Numbered from the stretch's first letter, positions 1-9,102 are shown. The stretch is 21,367 nt of DNA from CAYTLQ01 sp964438715 (GCA_964438715.1 CAYTLQ010000125.1:1-21367), one strand, 5' to 3'. Made by a program: numbers and translations. The notes: generated by a model not told the origin, from the sequence alone.

Positions 1-1572
1 CACTCTCCTCTTGGACTTGTTGTACGACAGGAGTCCTATGCTTGGAATTTTCCATTTGCAGATGATTTTGTAATAATGAATTATTGGATAAAAAACACTT
101 CAGGAAAATATCTAACTGAGGTATGTATTGGCTTATGGACCGATGCGGTTGTTCGTAATACAAAAGTTACAACTCCTTCAGGCTCATCCTTTTACAATAA
201 AGGAGGTAATGGATATAAAGATTCTCTGCGTATTGCTTATGAATTTGATTCGAATGGAGATATAGGCCAGACAGACAGTTATCTTGGTGTGCAATTTTTA
301 GGTGCGGATAAAAAATACGATAGTGTAAATTTTGTCAGTTGGCAATTCCGTAATACTTCCGATCCGAATTTTTTTGCTCCACAAAATGATTATGACCGGT
401 ATAATAAATTACTTGGTTATTTCGGTCAGGGTGGCGTTAACAGATATAATTCCGGTATCAATCCTTCTTCTCTAAAGTCTCCTTCAAACCGCTCTATAAT
501 GATATCTGCCGGACCAATAAAATACCTTGCACCGGGTGACTCAGTTAATATTATTTTTGCTATCCTCTGTGCAAAAAAATTTGGTTCCGATCCGGCATCT
601 CTCGATACTGAGGAGCAAAAGAAAAATCTTTACTCAAGCGCCGATTGGGCATTGAGAGCCTACTATGGTGAAGATAAGAACCGTAATGATATTCTTGATG
701 CCGGGGAAGATATCGATGGCGATCAGAAAATTACAAGGTATATCCTTCCCACTCCTCCAAATGTCCCAAAAGTCAAAGTTGTTCCTCAATCGAACAGGGC
801 TTTATTGTATTGGGATAATTCATCGGAAGTTTCTGTTGATCCGATTTCAGGAGAGATTGATTTTGAGGGGTATAGAATCTATCGTTCTGATGCCGGTAAA
901 GATCTTGAACAAGGTACAAATTACCTAAGTACTCTCATAAAAATTGCAGAATTTGATAGTTCAGGAAATTCAATTGGATTTAATACAGGCTTTAAAAAAA
1001 TTCAACTTCCTGCACCGGTACAATTTCCTGGTGATACTACTACTTATGAATATATGTTTGAAGTTGATAATCTTCTCAACGGCTGGCAGTATTTGTTCAC
1101 GGTAACAGCATTTGATAAGGGTGATAAAGTAAACAAAATTGATCCGCTTGAATCCAGTCTGATAGCCAATCTCAGTAGAATTCTTCCCGGCACTCCGGCA
1201 AATAATTCTCCTGAATCAGAAATTGGTGTTTATCCCAATCCTTACTACGGAAATGCTCTGTGGGATGGAACTGCCGAACGATTAAGGAAAATTTATTTCT
1301 ATAATCTACCTGAATATTGTGAAATAACAATCTACACTTTATCGGGCGATGTGGTTAAGAGAATGCAACATACTCCTGAAAGTAACGGTAGTGATTTATT
1401 ATGGTTTAGTACATATTCCGGTGATGGAAATCAGAAATTTGCGGGGGGCGAACATGCATGGGACTTAATTACGGATAACGATCAGGCCATTGCTACAGGT
1501 ATGTATTTGTTTTCGGTAAAAAATAAAAATACCGGTGAAGTAAAAACCGGAAAATTTTTAATTATAAAATAG
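1..1572 (+). CDS. T9SS-sorted surface protein, 5' end outside window
   Basis: The frame is open from the first base of the window. The 25 codons before the first ATG (position 76) read as ordinary protein (PLGLVVRQESYAWNFPF), so the gene starts upstream and 76 is not its start. At least 523 residues are visible. Seen in order: a beta-rich region of unknown family; an acidic EF-hand-like loop, DKNRNDILDAGED, at nucleotides 673-711; an Fn3-like segment from about nucleotide 750 (PPNVPKVKVV, then FEGYRIYRS); and a C-terminal module from about nucleotide 1220 with VYPNPYYGN, ITIYTLSGDVV and the terminal GKFLIIK. That module resembles type A sorting domains of the type IX secretion system, so the protein is probably exported and attached to the cell surface. 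No catalytic motif was recognised. It is the first visible gene of the envelope operon, and the next gene starts 9 nt after its stop. Confidence 0.85.
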   Translation, partial: HSPLGLVVRQESYAWNFPFADDFVIMNYWIKNTSGKYLTEVCIGLWTDAVVRNTKVTTPSGSSFYNKGGNGYKDSLRIAYEFDSNGDIGQTDSYLGVQFLGADKKYDSVNFVSWQFRNTSDPNFFAPQNDYDRYNKLLGYFGQGGVNRYNSGINPSSLKSPSNRSIMISAGPIKYLAPGDSVNIIFAILCAKKFGSDPASLDTEEQKKNLYSSADWALRAYYGEDKNRNDILDAGEDIDGDQKITRYILPTPPNVPKVKVVPQSNRALLYWDNSSEVSVDPISGEIDFEGYRIYRSDAGKDLEQGTNYLSTLIKIAEFDSSGNSIGFNTGFKKIQLPAPVQFPGDTTTYEYMFEVDNLLNGWQYLFTVTAFDKGDKVNKIDPLESSLIANLSRILPGTPANNSPESEIGVYPNPYYGNALWDGTAERLRKIYFYNLPEYCEITIYTLSGDVVKRMQHTPESNGSDLLWFSTYSGDGNQKFAGGEHAWDLITDNDQAIATGMYLFSVKNKNTGEVKTGKFLIIK

Positions 1573-1581
1573 AGGCATTAA

Positions 1582-3702
1582 ATGCGAAAAATATTATCCT
1601 TTTTCTTATTGTTGTTCGGAATAACATTGTACGGACAGCAGTATCCATTGGTTACAATACAGGACATACAATTTGTTCCTGATTCAATCTTAGTTAATGG
1701 TGATCCTCCATCTCCTTTACAGGGCGATACCGTGAGAGTCAGAGGCGTTGTTCTTGTCAGACCTGTGGTAGATCCTGTGAATGACAGAAGAAGAATAGTT
1801 GCTGCCGGTGCACGGTGGCATACATATATACAGGATGAAAATGGTCAAGTGTGGGGTGGGATTGCCACATTACAACACGACACTACAGGAGCTAATCAAG
1901 GTACTTTTTTCGATTTGGTTGATACTGCACAAATTGTTGAATTCACCGGTGTAGTGAATGAGTTTAATACAACAACGCAGTTCGATTTATTGATTAACCC
2001 CGCAGTGCCGGTAAATGTTGTTGGAGTATTACCAAAACGCCCCGAACCAATTGAGTTGAACATTACCGATTTTATGGAAGGTGGCATTTTGAAAAAAAGT
2101 GCAGAGCGTTATGAGGGTATGTATGTGATTATTCGAAATGTAATAACCAGCGACAGGAATACCTCATCGGGTACCTTTAAAATCAATGATGGTCAGGGGA
2201 ATTCGATGTTTATGTACGACCAGTCAGGCTATTTTACATTGCGTGGTCATAGGTTAACTGGATTAACTACCTATCAGCCTCCACTAGATGGTTCAGCTCT
2301 TACATACATCAGAGGTGTTATACAGACCAGAACAGATGGTTATTATATTACTCCACTTTATCCCGGTGATATCCAGGTTGGCGCAACCCCACCGAGTATT
2401 TCAAGTATCAGGCGTGATGTCGCAGTTGTTAATCCCTCTCAACAGGTAACAGTTACTTCTACTATTATAGATCTTGACGGTAGAGTCGTATCGGCAAAAA
2501 TTAAATATCGATTTAATAATGGTGCTACAAACGAAGTTGTTATGGTTAAATCTCCCTCAGACTCAACTCTATATAGTGCCACAATACCTGGTGTCTCCGG
2601 TGATTCAAGCATAGTTGATTATTATATTCAGGCTGTTGATGATTCCGGTAAAGTTTCTACTAATCCGGCAGACACTACCAGAAACAGATATTTTTACCTT
2701 GTACTTAATCGTTCATTGAAAATTTCTGATGTTCAGTATAGCCCTTATGGAAGCGGATTTAGTGGATATAATGGTTACAGGGTGAGTCTTAGTGGAATCG
2801 TAACTGCTGATACCTCAGATTTGCCCGGATTTGGCTCAACACCTCTCCGGGTATATATGCAGGATGGTAGTACTCCGTGGTCGGGTATTCAATTAAATGG
2901 AATAAGTACTCTCCAATTAAAAAGAGGAGACATGGTGTCGCTAAGTGGTGTTGTTAATGAGAATTTCAGCGTCACCTGGTTAGATAGCCTACAGAGTGTA
3001 ACTGTTAGTTCATCAAATAATCCATTACCGGCACCGATTGTTATTTCTACTTCGACAATAAGTAATCTCCCGAGTGGCAGCATAGCCGCTGAAAAATATG
3101 AAAGTGTTATTGTAGAATATAAAAATATAACTGTTACCGATGATAACGCTGACGGTAATTCCGGGACAACAAATAATTTTGGTGAAATTCTTGTTGCTGA
3201 TACCAGTAATGTTTCTACAAGAGTTGAGTTACAGGATGGCAATCACATGTACCATAACAGTTGGGATGCTACTGTTATGTATGATCCAAGTCTGGTAAAA
3301 GTAAAACAGGGAGATACTTTCCAGTCGCTTAAAGGAATATTGTACTTCTCGTTCAGTAATTATAAACTTGTTCCCAGAAAAAATGATGATTTTACCGGAT
3401 TTGTCAGTGATAACTCTGAAGCAGGTTCGGATGTTCCTGATAAATTTGAATTAAACCAGAATTATCCCAATCCTTTTAATCCTGTAACATCAATCAGTTA
3501 TACTTTACCAAAAGCAACAAATGTAACAATTAGTATCTATAATGCTCTTGGTCAGCTTGTAAAACTATTCGAACAAGGTTATCAGACACCCGGCAGTTAT
3601 AAGTTGCTTTTCGATGCCTCAACGCTTACCAGCGGCATATATATTTACCAGTTGAGGGCCGGTGAATTTACTTCCTCAAAAAAGATGATGTTAATTAAAT
3701 AA
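1582..3702 (+). CDS. T9SS-sorted protein with repeated OB-fold-like domains
   Basis: This 706-residue protein starts with a signal peptide (charged MRK, hydrophobic stretch to about residue 17, YGQQ as likely cleavage region). Residues about 24-268 and 379-605 are two copies of a bacterial OB-fold-like module: V-x-G-V-V strands, the YIQD/YMQDG turn, V-x-F/L-[ST]-G-V-V-N-E, then [AS]-E-[KR]-YE followed by a valine-rich strand. Residues 270-375 look like an Ig-like linker with DLDGRV and YYIQAVDDSG. The C-terminus (622-706) is a clear T9SS type A sorting domain with NYPNPFNP at 627-634 and terminal KMMLIK. No nuclease or phosphatase motif is visible, so a binding or adhesive role is more likely than catalysis; this is inference. 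The start is supported by AGAGG six nt upstream, overlapping the end of the preceding gene. Confidence 0.87.
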   Translation: MRKILSFFLLLFGITLYGQQYPLVTIQDIQFVPDSILVNGDPPSPLQGDTVRVRGVVLVRPVVDPVNDRRRIVAAGARWHTYIQDENGQVWGGIATLQHDTTGANQGTFFDLVDTAQIVEFTGVVNEFNTTTQFDLLINPAVPVNVVGVLPKRPEPIELNITDFMEGGILKKSAERYEGMYVIIRNVITSDRNTSSGTFKINDGQGNSMFMYDQSGYFTLRGHRLTGLTTYQPPLDGSALTYIRGVIQTRTDGYYITPLYPGDIQVGATPPSISSIRRDVAVVNPSQQVTVTSTIIDLDGRVVSAKIKYRFNNGATNEVVMVKSPSDSTLYSATIPGVSGDSSIVDYYIQAVDDSGKVSTNPADTTRNRYFYLVLNRSLKISDVQYSPYGSGFSGYNGYRVSLSGIVTADTSDLPGFGSTPLRVYMQDGSTPWSGIQLNGISTLQLKRGDMVSLSGVVNENFSVTWLDSLQSVTVSSSNNPLPAPIVISTSTISNLPSGSIAAEKYESVIVEYKNITVTDDNADGNSGTTNNFGEILVADTSNVSTRVELQDGNHMYHNSWDATVMYDPSLVKVKQGDTFQSLKGILYFSFSNYKLVPRKNDDFTGFVSDNSEAGSDVPDKFELNQNYPNPFNPVTSISYTLPKATNVTISIYNALGQLVKLFEQGYQTPGSYKLLFDASTLTSGIYIYQLRAGEFTSSKKMMLIK

Positions 3703-3711
3703 AAGCATTCA

Positions 3712-3735
3712 GGGAGAGCATTCAAGTGCTCTCCC
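3712..3735 (+). other. intergenic hairpin inside the operon, no T-tract
   Basis: Perfect 9-bp inverted repeat GGGAGAGCA / TGCTCTCCC with a 6-nt loop (TTCAAG), ten bases after the stop at 3702 and 25 bases before the next ATG. The bases that follow (GAATTAAATTG) are not a T-tract, so it is not a canonical intrinsic terminator. It could be a partial terminator, or an RNA-stability or processing element that sets different mRNA levels for the upstream gene and the downstream lipoprotein-receptor genes. Confidence 0.55.
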
Positions 3736-3759
3736 GAATTAAATTGCAATAAAGTATAA

Positions 3760-5301
3760 ATGAATAAATTTAAACATTCCCGACATTTACTGTACCGGGT
3801 CACTATCTTTTTATCTTTACTATTAATGAGTAGTTGTTATGATAATCCTGAAGATGCTGTAAACACGAACAAACCGCCGGATACTCATATTTCGTTATTC
3901 CCTGATTCCACCATTTCTAAACAGCCCTCTCAGGTTACTGTTGGCTGGTGGGGTGATGATGCAGATGGTTTGATTGTTGGTTACTATTTTAGCTGGGATG
4001 GAATAAATTGGGCATTCACTTCCGGTAACGATAGCACCTTTGCTTTACAAATTGGTGTGAGTGATACATCTTATGTTTTTCGGGTTTCCTCTGTTGATAA
4101 CTCTGGAAACGGAGTGTTTGATGCCTCTATAATTCAGAATTCAATCAATTATGGACCCGAGCCTTTTATTGATAAAAATGGCAATAATGTTTTCGATGCC
4201 GGCGAACCATTTACGGATATCGGATTAATTGATCCTACTCCGGCAGAGTTATTATTCCCTATTAAAAACTCTGCGCCAGCTGTAGAGTGGAATGTACTTA
4301 CGGTGCTTCCTGATACTTCATTTGCTGTAATGGCTCTCGCGTGGAGTGCTGAAGATGTTGATGGGGATGAATCGATATCCTCATTCCGATTAGGTTTGAA
4401 CGACACTACTAATTCAGTTGTTACGATACCCGGCACTACGCGTTTTATTGCAATTCGGGCATCAGCAAATAATCCGTTACTTATGGATATTCTCATTGAT
4501 GGTCTTGAGTCAGATGTTCTAAGCACCAAATTGTCCGGTATTCAATACAATGCAAATAATAAATTATACTTACAGGCAGTTGATATTTCCGGGGCTAAGA
4601 GTGCATTTATCTCTTTACCGCCAGAAGGTGATTACTGGTATGTGAAATCACTGAAAGGACAAACACTTATTTTGGACGATTATGTCACTGCAGACGATGC
4701 TTCTTCATTTTATTACAATGCGTTTAATACCGTACATTCCGGCGTGTTATCCGATAAATATGATGTTTGGGATCTCAACAAGAATCCACTTCCATTCTCC
4801 TCAACCACTTTTCCACTTGCACTGAGACTCTTTAAATATGTGTTTTGGTACTCAGATAACAATCCATCTTTGGAGCTCGCAAATGCTTCAATACCAAAGT
4901 TTCTTCTTGGCGGTGGAAAAGTATTTTTCTCAATTTTGTTACCTCAGTCTCTAGACCAGACATTACTTCAGGGATTCCTCCCCGTAGATTCTACTACTGC
5001 ACCGGTAAATTTTCTTTTCCCTAATTCAATAATTATCTCTGACAGTTCAATGGGTGCATATCCGGTTTTAACTAATAATGCAAGCATAGCAAGAGTAAGA
5101 GGTTTTTATCTCAATTCTGCCGGTGCTATACAACGATATTATTTACAATCTGGTAATCCTGCAGGTGCTATAGGATTCTCAAACCCTGAAAAATCACTAT
5201 TTTTGTTAGGGTTGCCTTTACACCGTTGCAATGGTGGTTCGTCAAATGTAAATAATCTTCTTGACAGGGTACTCTTTGAAGATTTTGGATTGGTGCCATA
5301 A
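3760..5301 (+). CDS. large lipoprotein, Ig-like repeats and possible GATase-like C-terminal domain
   Basis: 513 residues with a lipoprotein signal: positively charged start, hydrophobic stretch, and lipobox LMSSC with Cys26, so it is predicted to be lipid-anchored in the envelope. Two Ig/Fn3-like units follow: residues about 38-125 (VGWWGDDADGLIVGYYFSWD) and 190-285 (LAWSAEDVDGDESI, then YLQAVDISGAKS). Between them is an acidic loop DKNGNNVFDAGEPFTD (138-153) that looks like a calcium-binding loop and echoes one in the first gene of the operon. From residue about 298 (GQTLILDDY) the pattern changes to alternating strands and helices with DDYVTADDASSFYYNAF, YDVWDLN and FLLGGGKVFF. This resembles class I glutamine-amidotransferase-like folds in exported proteins, but I see no catalytic triad. 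The stop overlaps the next start (TAATG), indicating translational coupling with the TonB receptor and probably a shared role. Confidence 0.8.
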   Translation: MNKFKHSRHLLYRVTIFLSLLLMSSCYDNPEDAVNTNKPPDTHISLFPDSTISKQPSQVTVGWWGDDADGLIVGYYFSWDGINWAFTSGNDSTFALQIGVSDTSYVFRVSSVDNSGNGVFDASIIQNSINYGPEPFIDKNGNNVFDAGEPFTDIGLIDPTPAELLFPIKNSAPAVEWNVLTVLPDTSFAVMALAWSAEDVDGDESISSFRLGLNDTTNSVVTIPGTTRFIAIRASANNPLLMDILIDGLESDVLSTKLSGIQYNANNKLYLQAVDISGAKSAFISLPPEGDYWYVKSLKGQTLILDDYVTADDASSFYYNAFNTVHSGVLSDKYDVWDLNKNPLPFSSTTFPLALRLFKYVFWYSDNNPSLELANASIPKFLLGGGKVFFSILLPQSLDQTLLQGFLPVDSTTAPVNFLFPNSIIISDSSMGAYPVLTNNASIARVRGFYLNSAGAIQRYYLQSGNPAGAIGFSNPEKSLFLLGLPLHRCNGGSSNVNNLLDRVLFEDFGLVP

Positions 5302-8108
5302 TGAAGAACATATATATATTTCTCATAGCATTAAGTATTACAGTTTTTCCGCAGAATAAAGGCAGTTTAAGCGGAACAATAACCGATGCAAAAACAAATG
5401 ATGCATTACCGGGTGTGAATATCATTATCAAAGGCACATATTATGGAGCCTCAACCGATTTTAACGGAAAATTCACTATAAATAATATTACCGAAGGTTC
5501 TTACACTATTGAAGTATCGCTAATTGGTTATAAAACTGTTCAATACACCGGATTTAAAATTTCAGCAGGAAAAGTAACCACACTCAATGTGAAACTTGAG
5601 GAAACTGTTCTTACGCTCGATCAGGATATTGTAATTGTTGGTGATAAGCCTCTGGTTAATGTTGAAGAAACGCAAAGTCGTAAAACAGTCTCACGCGAAG
5701 ATATTGAGCTCTCAATAGTAGAAAATGTAAATGATATTGTTGTTCAGCAGGCAGGTGTAGTACAATCTGACAATTCTATTCACATAAGAGGGGGTAGGGC
5801 TTATGAAAACGCTTTTTTACTTGATGGTGTTTCTGTTCAGGATCCGCTTGCCGGAACCGGATTTGGACTTCAACTTAGTGCAACTTCTATCGAAGAGGTT
5901 GAAATTATAACGGGAGGATTTAATGCTGAATTTGGACAGGCTACATCGGGTATAGTGAATGTTAAAACCCGTGAAGGTAGTGTATCTAAATATAGTGGTT
6001 TCCTTTCTTATAAAACCGATAAGATTGCAGGAACGAGTTCGCCGCATGTATTTGATATTGATATAATAGAATTAAACCTCAGTGGACCTGAGCCTATTAC
6101 GCAGAAAATTTTACCTTTGTTGGGTGTTTCTCTACCCGGTGAAATGAGTTTTTTCGGTAATTTTTATACAGGCTTAAGTAACGGAATCACTCAGGGGTAT
6201 TTTAAGACGAAACCGAGGAAAATTTATTCCTCAATCTTTCACGGCGATAAGTACACCTACAAAAATGAAAACAGTTGGTTCTGGCTGGGTAAATTAACAT
6301 ATAAATATTCCCCGACAATGAAGTTTAGTTACTCCTATAATCAGTCGGTTAATATAAATCAGAATTCTCAATCCTTACAATCAAATCTCGAATATGTTGA
6401 ACCAAGTCCGGGATATCAGTATGAGTTTCAGAATATATTGGATCAGGGAAATGTATTCACGCATCTAAATCAATATCATACGCTGACATTCACGCATACG
6501 CTAAACTCAAAAACTTTTTATGAGTTAAAATTCGGGAAATATTATACACAATTGCGTGCAGATGCTAATGGCAGAAACTGGAGAGATTACACGGAGCCTA
6601 GAGATATTACAAATTTCCCGATTGAGTACTACAATGTAACGCGCGATACCATTGGAGTGATTCCCGGTGATGGATTTTGGGATGTTGGTAATCCTTTTAC
6701 CTGGCACGATCACTTCCTCGAAGAGTATTCCTTCAGAGGGGATATTACAAGTTTCTTTGATGAAAAAAATAAATTCAAAGCAGGTTTTAACCTCCAGTTT
6801 CAGGAGATGCAGGTAGTTGATATTTATAAACCATGGATAGGGGAATTAGGTTTAAATAATGATATTTACAGAGTTTATCCTGCGTTGGGTTCGTTTTATG
6901 CCCAGGATAATATCAATTTTGGCGGTATGATTCTGAATTTTGGCTTACGCCTTGATTACTGGTTCCCAGGTAAATTTGTTGATGATGCCATTGATAATCC
7001 GGCAGTAGTTACGATTCCTGATGAAATTAGAGCAAAATATAAGAACGAGAGTATCGGATGGTTTGGGAACCGTTATTGGAAGGGACGCCTTAGTCCAAGA
7101 CTTGGTATTTCGCATCCGGTGTCTGAAAACCAAACTCTTTTCTTTTCTTATGGTCACTTCAGTAAATGGCCAAAACCTCAGTTCGTTTATGCAAAATTGA
7201 ATCCTGTCAGCGCTCAATCTTCATTCCAAAAATTTGGTAATCCTAACTTAAAACCTGAGACTACAGTTGCTTATGAGCTTGGTTTAAAAACTCAATTTAC
7301 TGACGATGATGTACTTACTATTACGGCATATTATAAAGATATTTTTGACTATGTAAATACAAGAACCGCCAGTATTTCAAGCGCCCGTTTTGCCACTCAG
7401 CGCTTCATAACCTATGTGAATCAGGATTATGCAAGAAGCAGGGGATTGGAATTCGAATATAAAAAGAGGATGGGTAAATGGTTTAATGGTTCTGCTTCGT
7501 TTACCTATTCAATAGTTACGGGTAAAAGTTCATCCGCTGATGAGGGTATTCTTGTACTCAGTGGTCAGGTGGATGAAGCAATAAAAGAAGAATATGTACC
7601 ATGGGACAGACCATTTACCGGTAGCATAAATCTGAATTTTTTTGTGCCGAGAGACGAGGCTCTATTCGATTTTGGAAACGGTATCCTTGATGACTATAAT
7701 TTTTATGTAAGATTTTTTTATCAATCGGGTAAAAGATATACAGAAGCTTTCTTTACCGGTAATTATGATGTTGATGGAAGACCAGAATATGAGTTTCGCA
7801 GGGGAGTACGATATAATAAAACAGGTGAAGATTGGTTCTGGATAGATATGAATTTTGAGAAATATATTAAGTTTTCTGGTCTTTCTCTGACAGTATTTGT
7901 AGAAGTAAATAACCTATTCGATTTCCAGAACTCTGCAATTATTAATCCAGCAACAGGAAGAGCCTACGAATACGGAGATCCCACACCGAGTTCGTGGAAT
8001 GACCCTAAGTATCCTGATTTGCAAGCGCCATTATCACCGTATCCGTATAACCCTGCACGGTATCTCACCAAAAGGAATGTCAAAATAGGATTTAGCGTAA
8101 AGTTCTGA
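5301..8108 (+). CDS. TonB-dependent receptor with carboxypeptidase-regulatory-like N-terminal domain
   Basis: A 935-residue outer-membrane receptor. Signal peptide about 1-17 (MKNIYIFLIALSITVFPQ). Residues 21-100 form a carboxypeptidase-D regulatory-like beta-sandwich (GSLSGTITDAKTNDALPGVN, DFNGKFTI, SLIGYKTV), the usual N-terminal extension in Bacteroidota receptors. The plug occupies about 122-225, with IHIRGGRAYENAFLLDGVSV and VEIITGGFNAEFGQATSGIV. The rest is a beta-barrel ending in Phe935 (KIGFSVKF), the classic outer-membrane C-terminal signature. No clear TonB box was located. Such receptors import scarce large substrates using the proton-motive force, but the ligand cannot be read from sequence. 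No SusD-type lipoprotein is adjacent; instead two unrelated lipoproteins flank the receptor region. Its ATG overlaps the preceding stop and the next gene begins one base after its TGA. Confidence 0.93.
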   Translation: MKNIYIFLIALSITVFPQNKGSLSGTITDAKTNDALPGVNIIIKGTYYGASTDFNGKFTINNITEGSYTIEVSLIGYKTVQYTGFKISAGKVTTLNVKLEETVLTLDQDIVIVGDKPLVNVEETQSRKTVSREDIELSIVENVNDIVVQQAGVVQSDNSIHIRGGRAYENAFLLDGVSVQDPLAGTGFGLQLSATSIEEVEIITGGFNAEFGQATSGIVNVKTREGSVSKYSGFLSYKTDKIAGTSSPHVFDIDIIELNLSGPEPITQKILPLLGVSLPGEMSFFGNFYTGLSNGITQGYFKTKPRKIYSSIFHGDKYTYKNENSWFWLGKLTYKYSPTMKFSYSYNQSVNINQNSQSLQSNLEYVEPSPGYQYEFQNILDQGNVFTHLNQYHTLTFTHTLNSKTFYELKFGKYYTQLRADANGRNWRDYTEPRDITNFPIEYYNVTRDTIGVIPGDGFWDVGNPFTWHDHFLEEYSFRGDITSFFDEKNKFKAGFNLQFQEMQVVDIYKPWIGELGLNNDIYRVYPALGSFYAQDNINFGGMILNFGLRLDYWFPGKFVDDAIDNPAVVTIPDEIRAKYKNESIGWFGNRYWKGRLSPRLGISHPVSENQTLFFSYGHFSKWPKPQFVYAKLNPVSAQSSFQKFGNPNLKPETTVAYELGLKTQFTDDDVLTITAYYKDIFDYVNTRTASISSARFATQRFITYVNQDYARSRGLEFEYKKRMGKWFNGSASFTYSIVTGKSSSADEGILVLSGQVDEAIKEEYVPWDRPFTGSINLNFFVPRDEALFDFGNGILDDYNFYVRFFYQSGKRYTEAFFTGNYDVDGRPEYEFRRGVRYNKTGEDWFWIDMNFEKYIKFSGLSLTVFVEVNNLFDFQNSAIINPATGRAYEYGDPTPSSWNDPKYPDLQAPLSPYPYNPARYLTKRNVKIGFSVKF

Positions 8109-8109
8109 A

Positions 8110-9102
8110 ATGAAAAAAATTATTTTATTTATAATCGTTGTTTTTTCAATAGAAAATTCTGCTCAGTTATTTCCGACTTTGGGTGGACAAAGAGCTGGTA
8201 TCTCAGGGTTAAATTTTTTGAAAATAGGTGTAGGCGGTCGAGCCAGCGCAATGGCGGATGCATTTGTTGCAATTTCCGATGACGCATCTGCCATGTATTG
8301 GAACCCTGCAGGTATTGTACAATCGGAAACACATCAGTTAATATTCAGTCATAATAAGTGGTTCGTAGATATTAATCACGATTTTTTCGGAGCGATTTAT
8401 CATATCACCGATGTAGATGCTTTTGGAGTTTCTATTACAGCGCTTACTATGCCAAAAATGAAGGTGACCACTGAATTTGCGCCGTTTGGAACGGGTTCCT
8501 ACTTTAGTTATAGTGATCTGGCAATCGGTGCTTCGTATGGCAGAAAAATGACAGATAAATTCAGTTTTGGTGCAACAATAAAATATGTTGAAGAAACTCT
8601 TGATAAGTTAAAAATGCGTGGAATTTTGGTTGATCTTGGTACTTTTTATTGGACCGGTTTAGGCACTTCACGCTTTGCTGTCTCAATGACCAATTTTGGA
8701 AATCAATTGGCTCCCGACGGAGAAATAACTCTTGTAGGTAAGAGAAAAAAGTCAGAATGGCAGTCATTCTCTCCACCAACAATGTTCAGATTGGGTTTTG
8801 CTTTTGATCCTCTGGTCAGCGAAGAGCAAAAGCTCACTACTTCAATGCAATTAAACCATCCGAACGATAACAGCGAAAATGTTAGTCTCGGCGCCGAATA
8901 CTCATATAATTATCTACCGCTCTCTGCAAGTTTCTATCTCAGGGGCGGTTATAAACTAAATGTTGAAGAACAGAATTTTACCTTTGGAGCCGGAGTTGCA
9001 GTACCAATAGAGATTGCCCGGGTGAGTTTTGACTACAGTTATTCGAATTATAACCGACTTGGAGCCGCTCACAGAATTACTCTTATATTGGGAATTTTAT
9101 AA
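8110..9102 (+). CDS. PorV/PorQ-like outer-membrane beta-barrel protein
   Basis: 330 residues, signal peptide about 1-19 (MKKIILFIIVVFSIENSAQ). The mature N-terminus carries the family hallmark: FLKIGVGGRASAMADAFVA (36-54) followed by SDDASAMYWNPAGI (56-69). The remainder is a run of amphipathic strands (FSFGATIKYV, LSASFYLRGGYKL, VSFDYSYSNYN), as in FadL-like 14-strand barrels. PorV is the shuttle that carries T9SS cargo to the attachment complex. In this group many PorV/PorQ paralogues sit beside individual cargo or receptor genes, as here, where the operon carries three proteins with T9SS-type C-terminal domains. A cargo-specific shuttle role is an inference; it could be a structural barrel only. 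It starts one base after the receptor stop and overlaps the next gene by TAATG. Confidence 0.85.
   Translation: MKKIILFIIVVFSIENSAQLFPTLGGQRAGISGLNFLKIGVGGRASAMADAFVAISDDASAMYWNPAGIVQSETHQLIFSHNKWFVDINHDFFGAIYHITDVDAFGVSITALTMPKMKVTTEFAPFGTGSYFSYSDLAIGASYGRKMTDKFSFGATIKYVEETLDKLKMRGILVDLGTFYWTGLGTSRFAVSMTNFGNQLAPDGEITLVGKRKKSEWQSFSPPTMFRLGFAFDPLVSEEQKLTTSMQLNHPNDNSENVSLGAEYSYNYLPLSASFYLRGGYKLNVEEQNFTFGAGVAVPIEIARVSFDYSYSNYNRLGAAHRITLILGIL

Noticed and set aside
76..78. ATG at 76 as start of the first gene
   Set aside because: The frame is open to base 1 and the 25 codons before it read as normal protein; no ribosome site precedes it.
1896..2087. Antisense and alternate-frame open frames over the large genes, this being one example
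   Set aside because: Composition is low-complexity or improbable, there are no ribosome sites, and they lie wholly inside well-supported genes.
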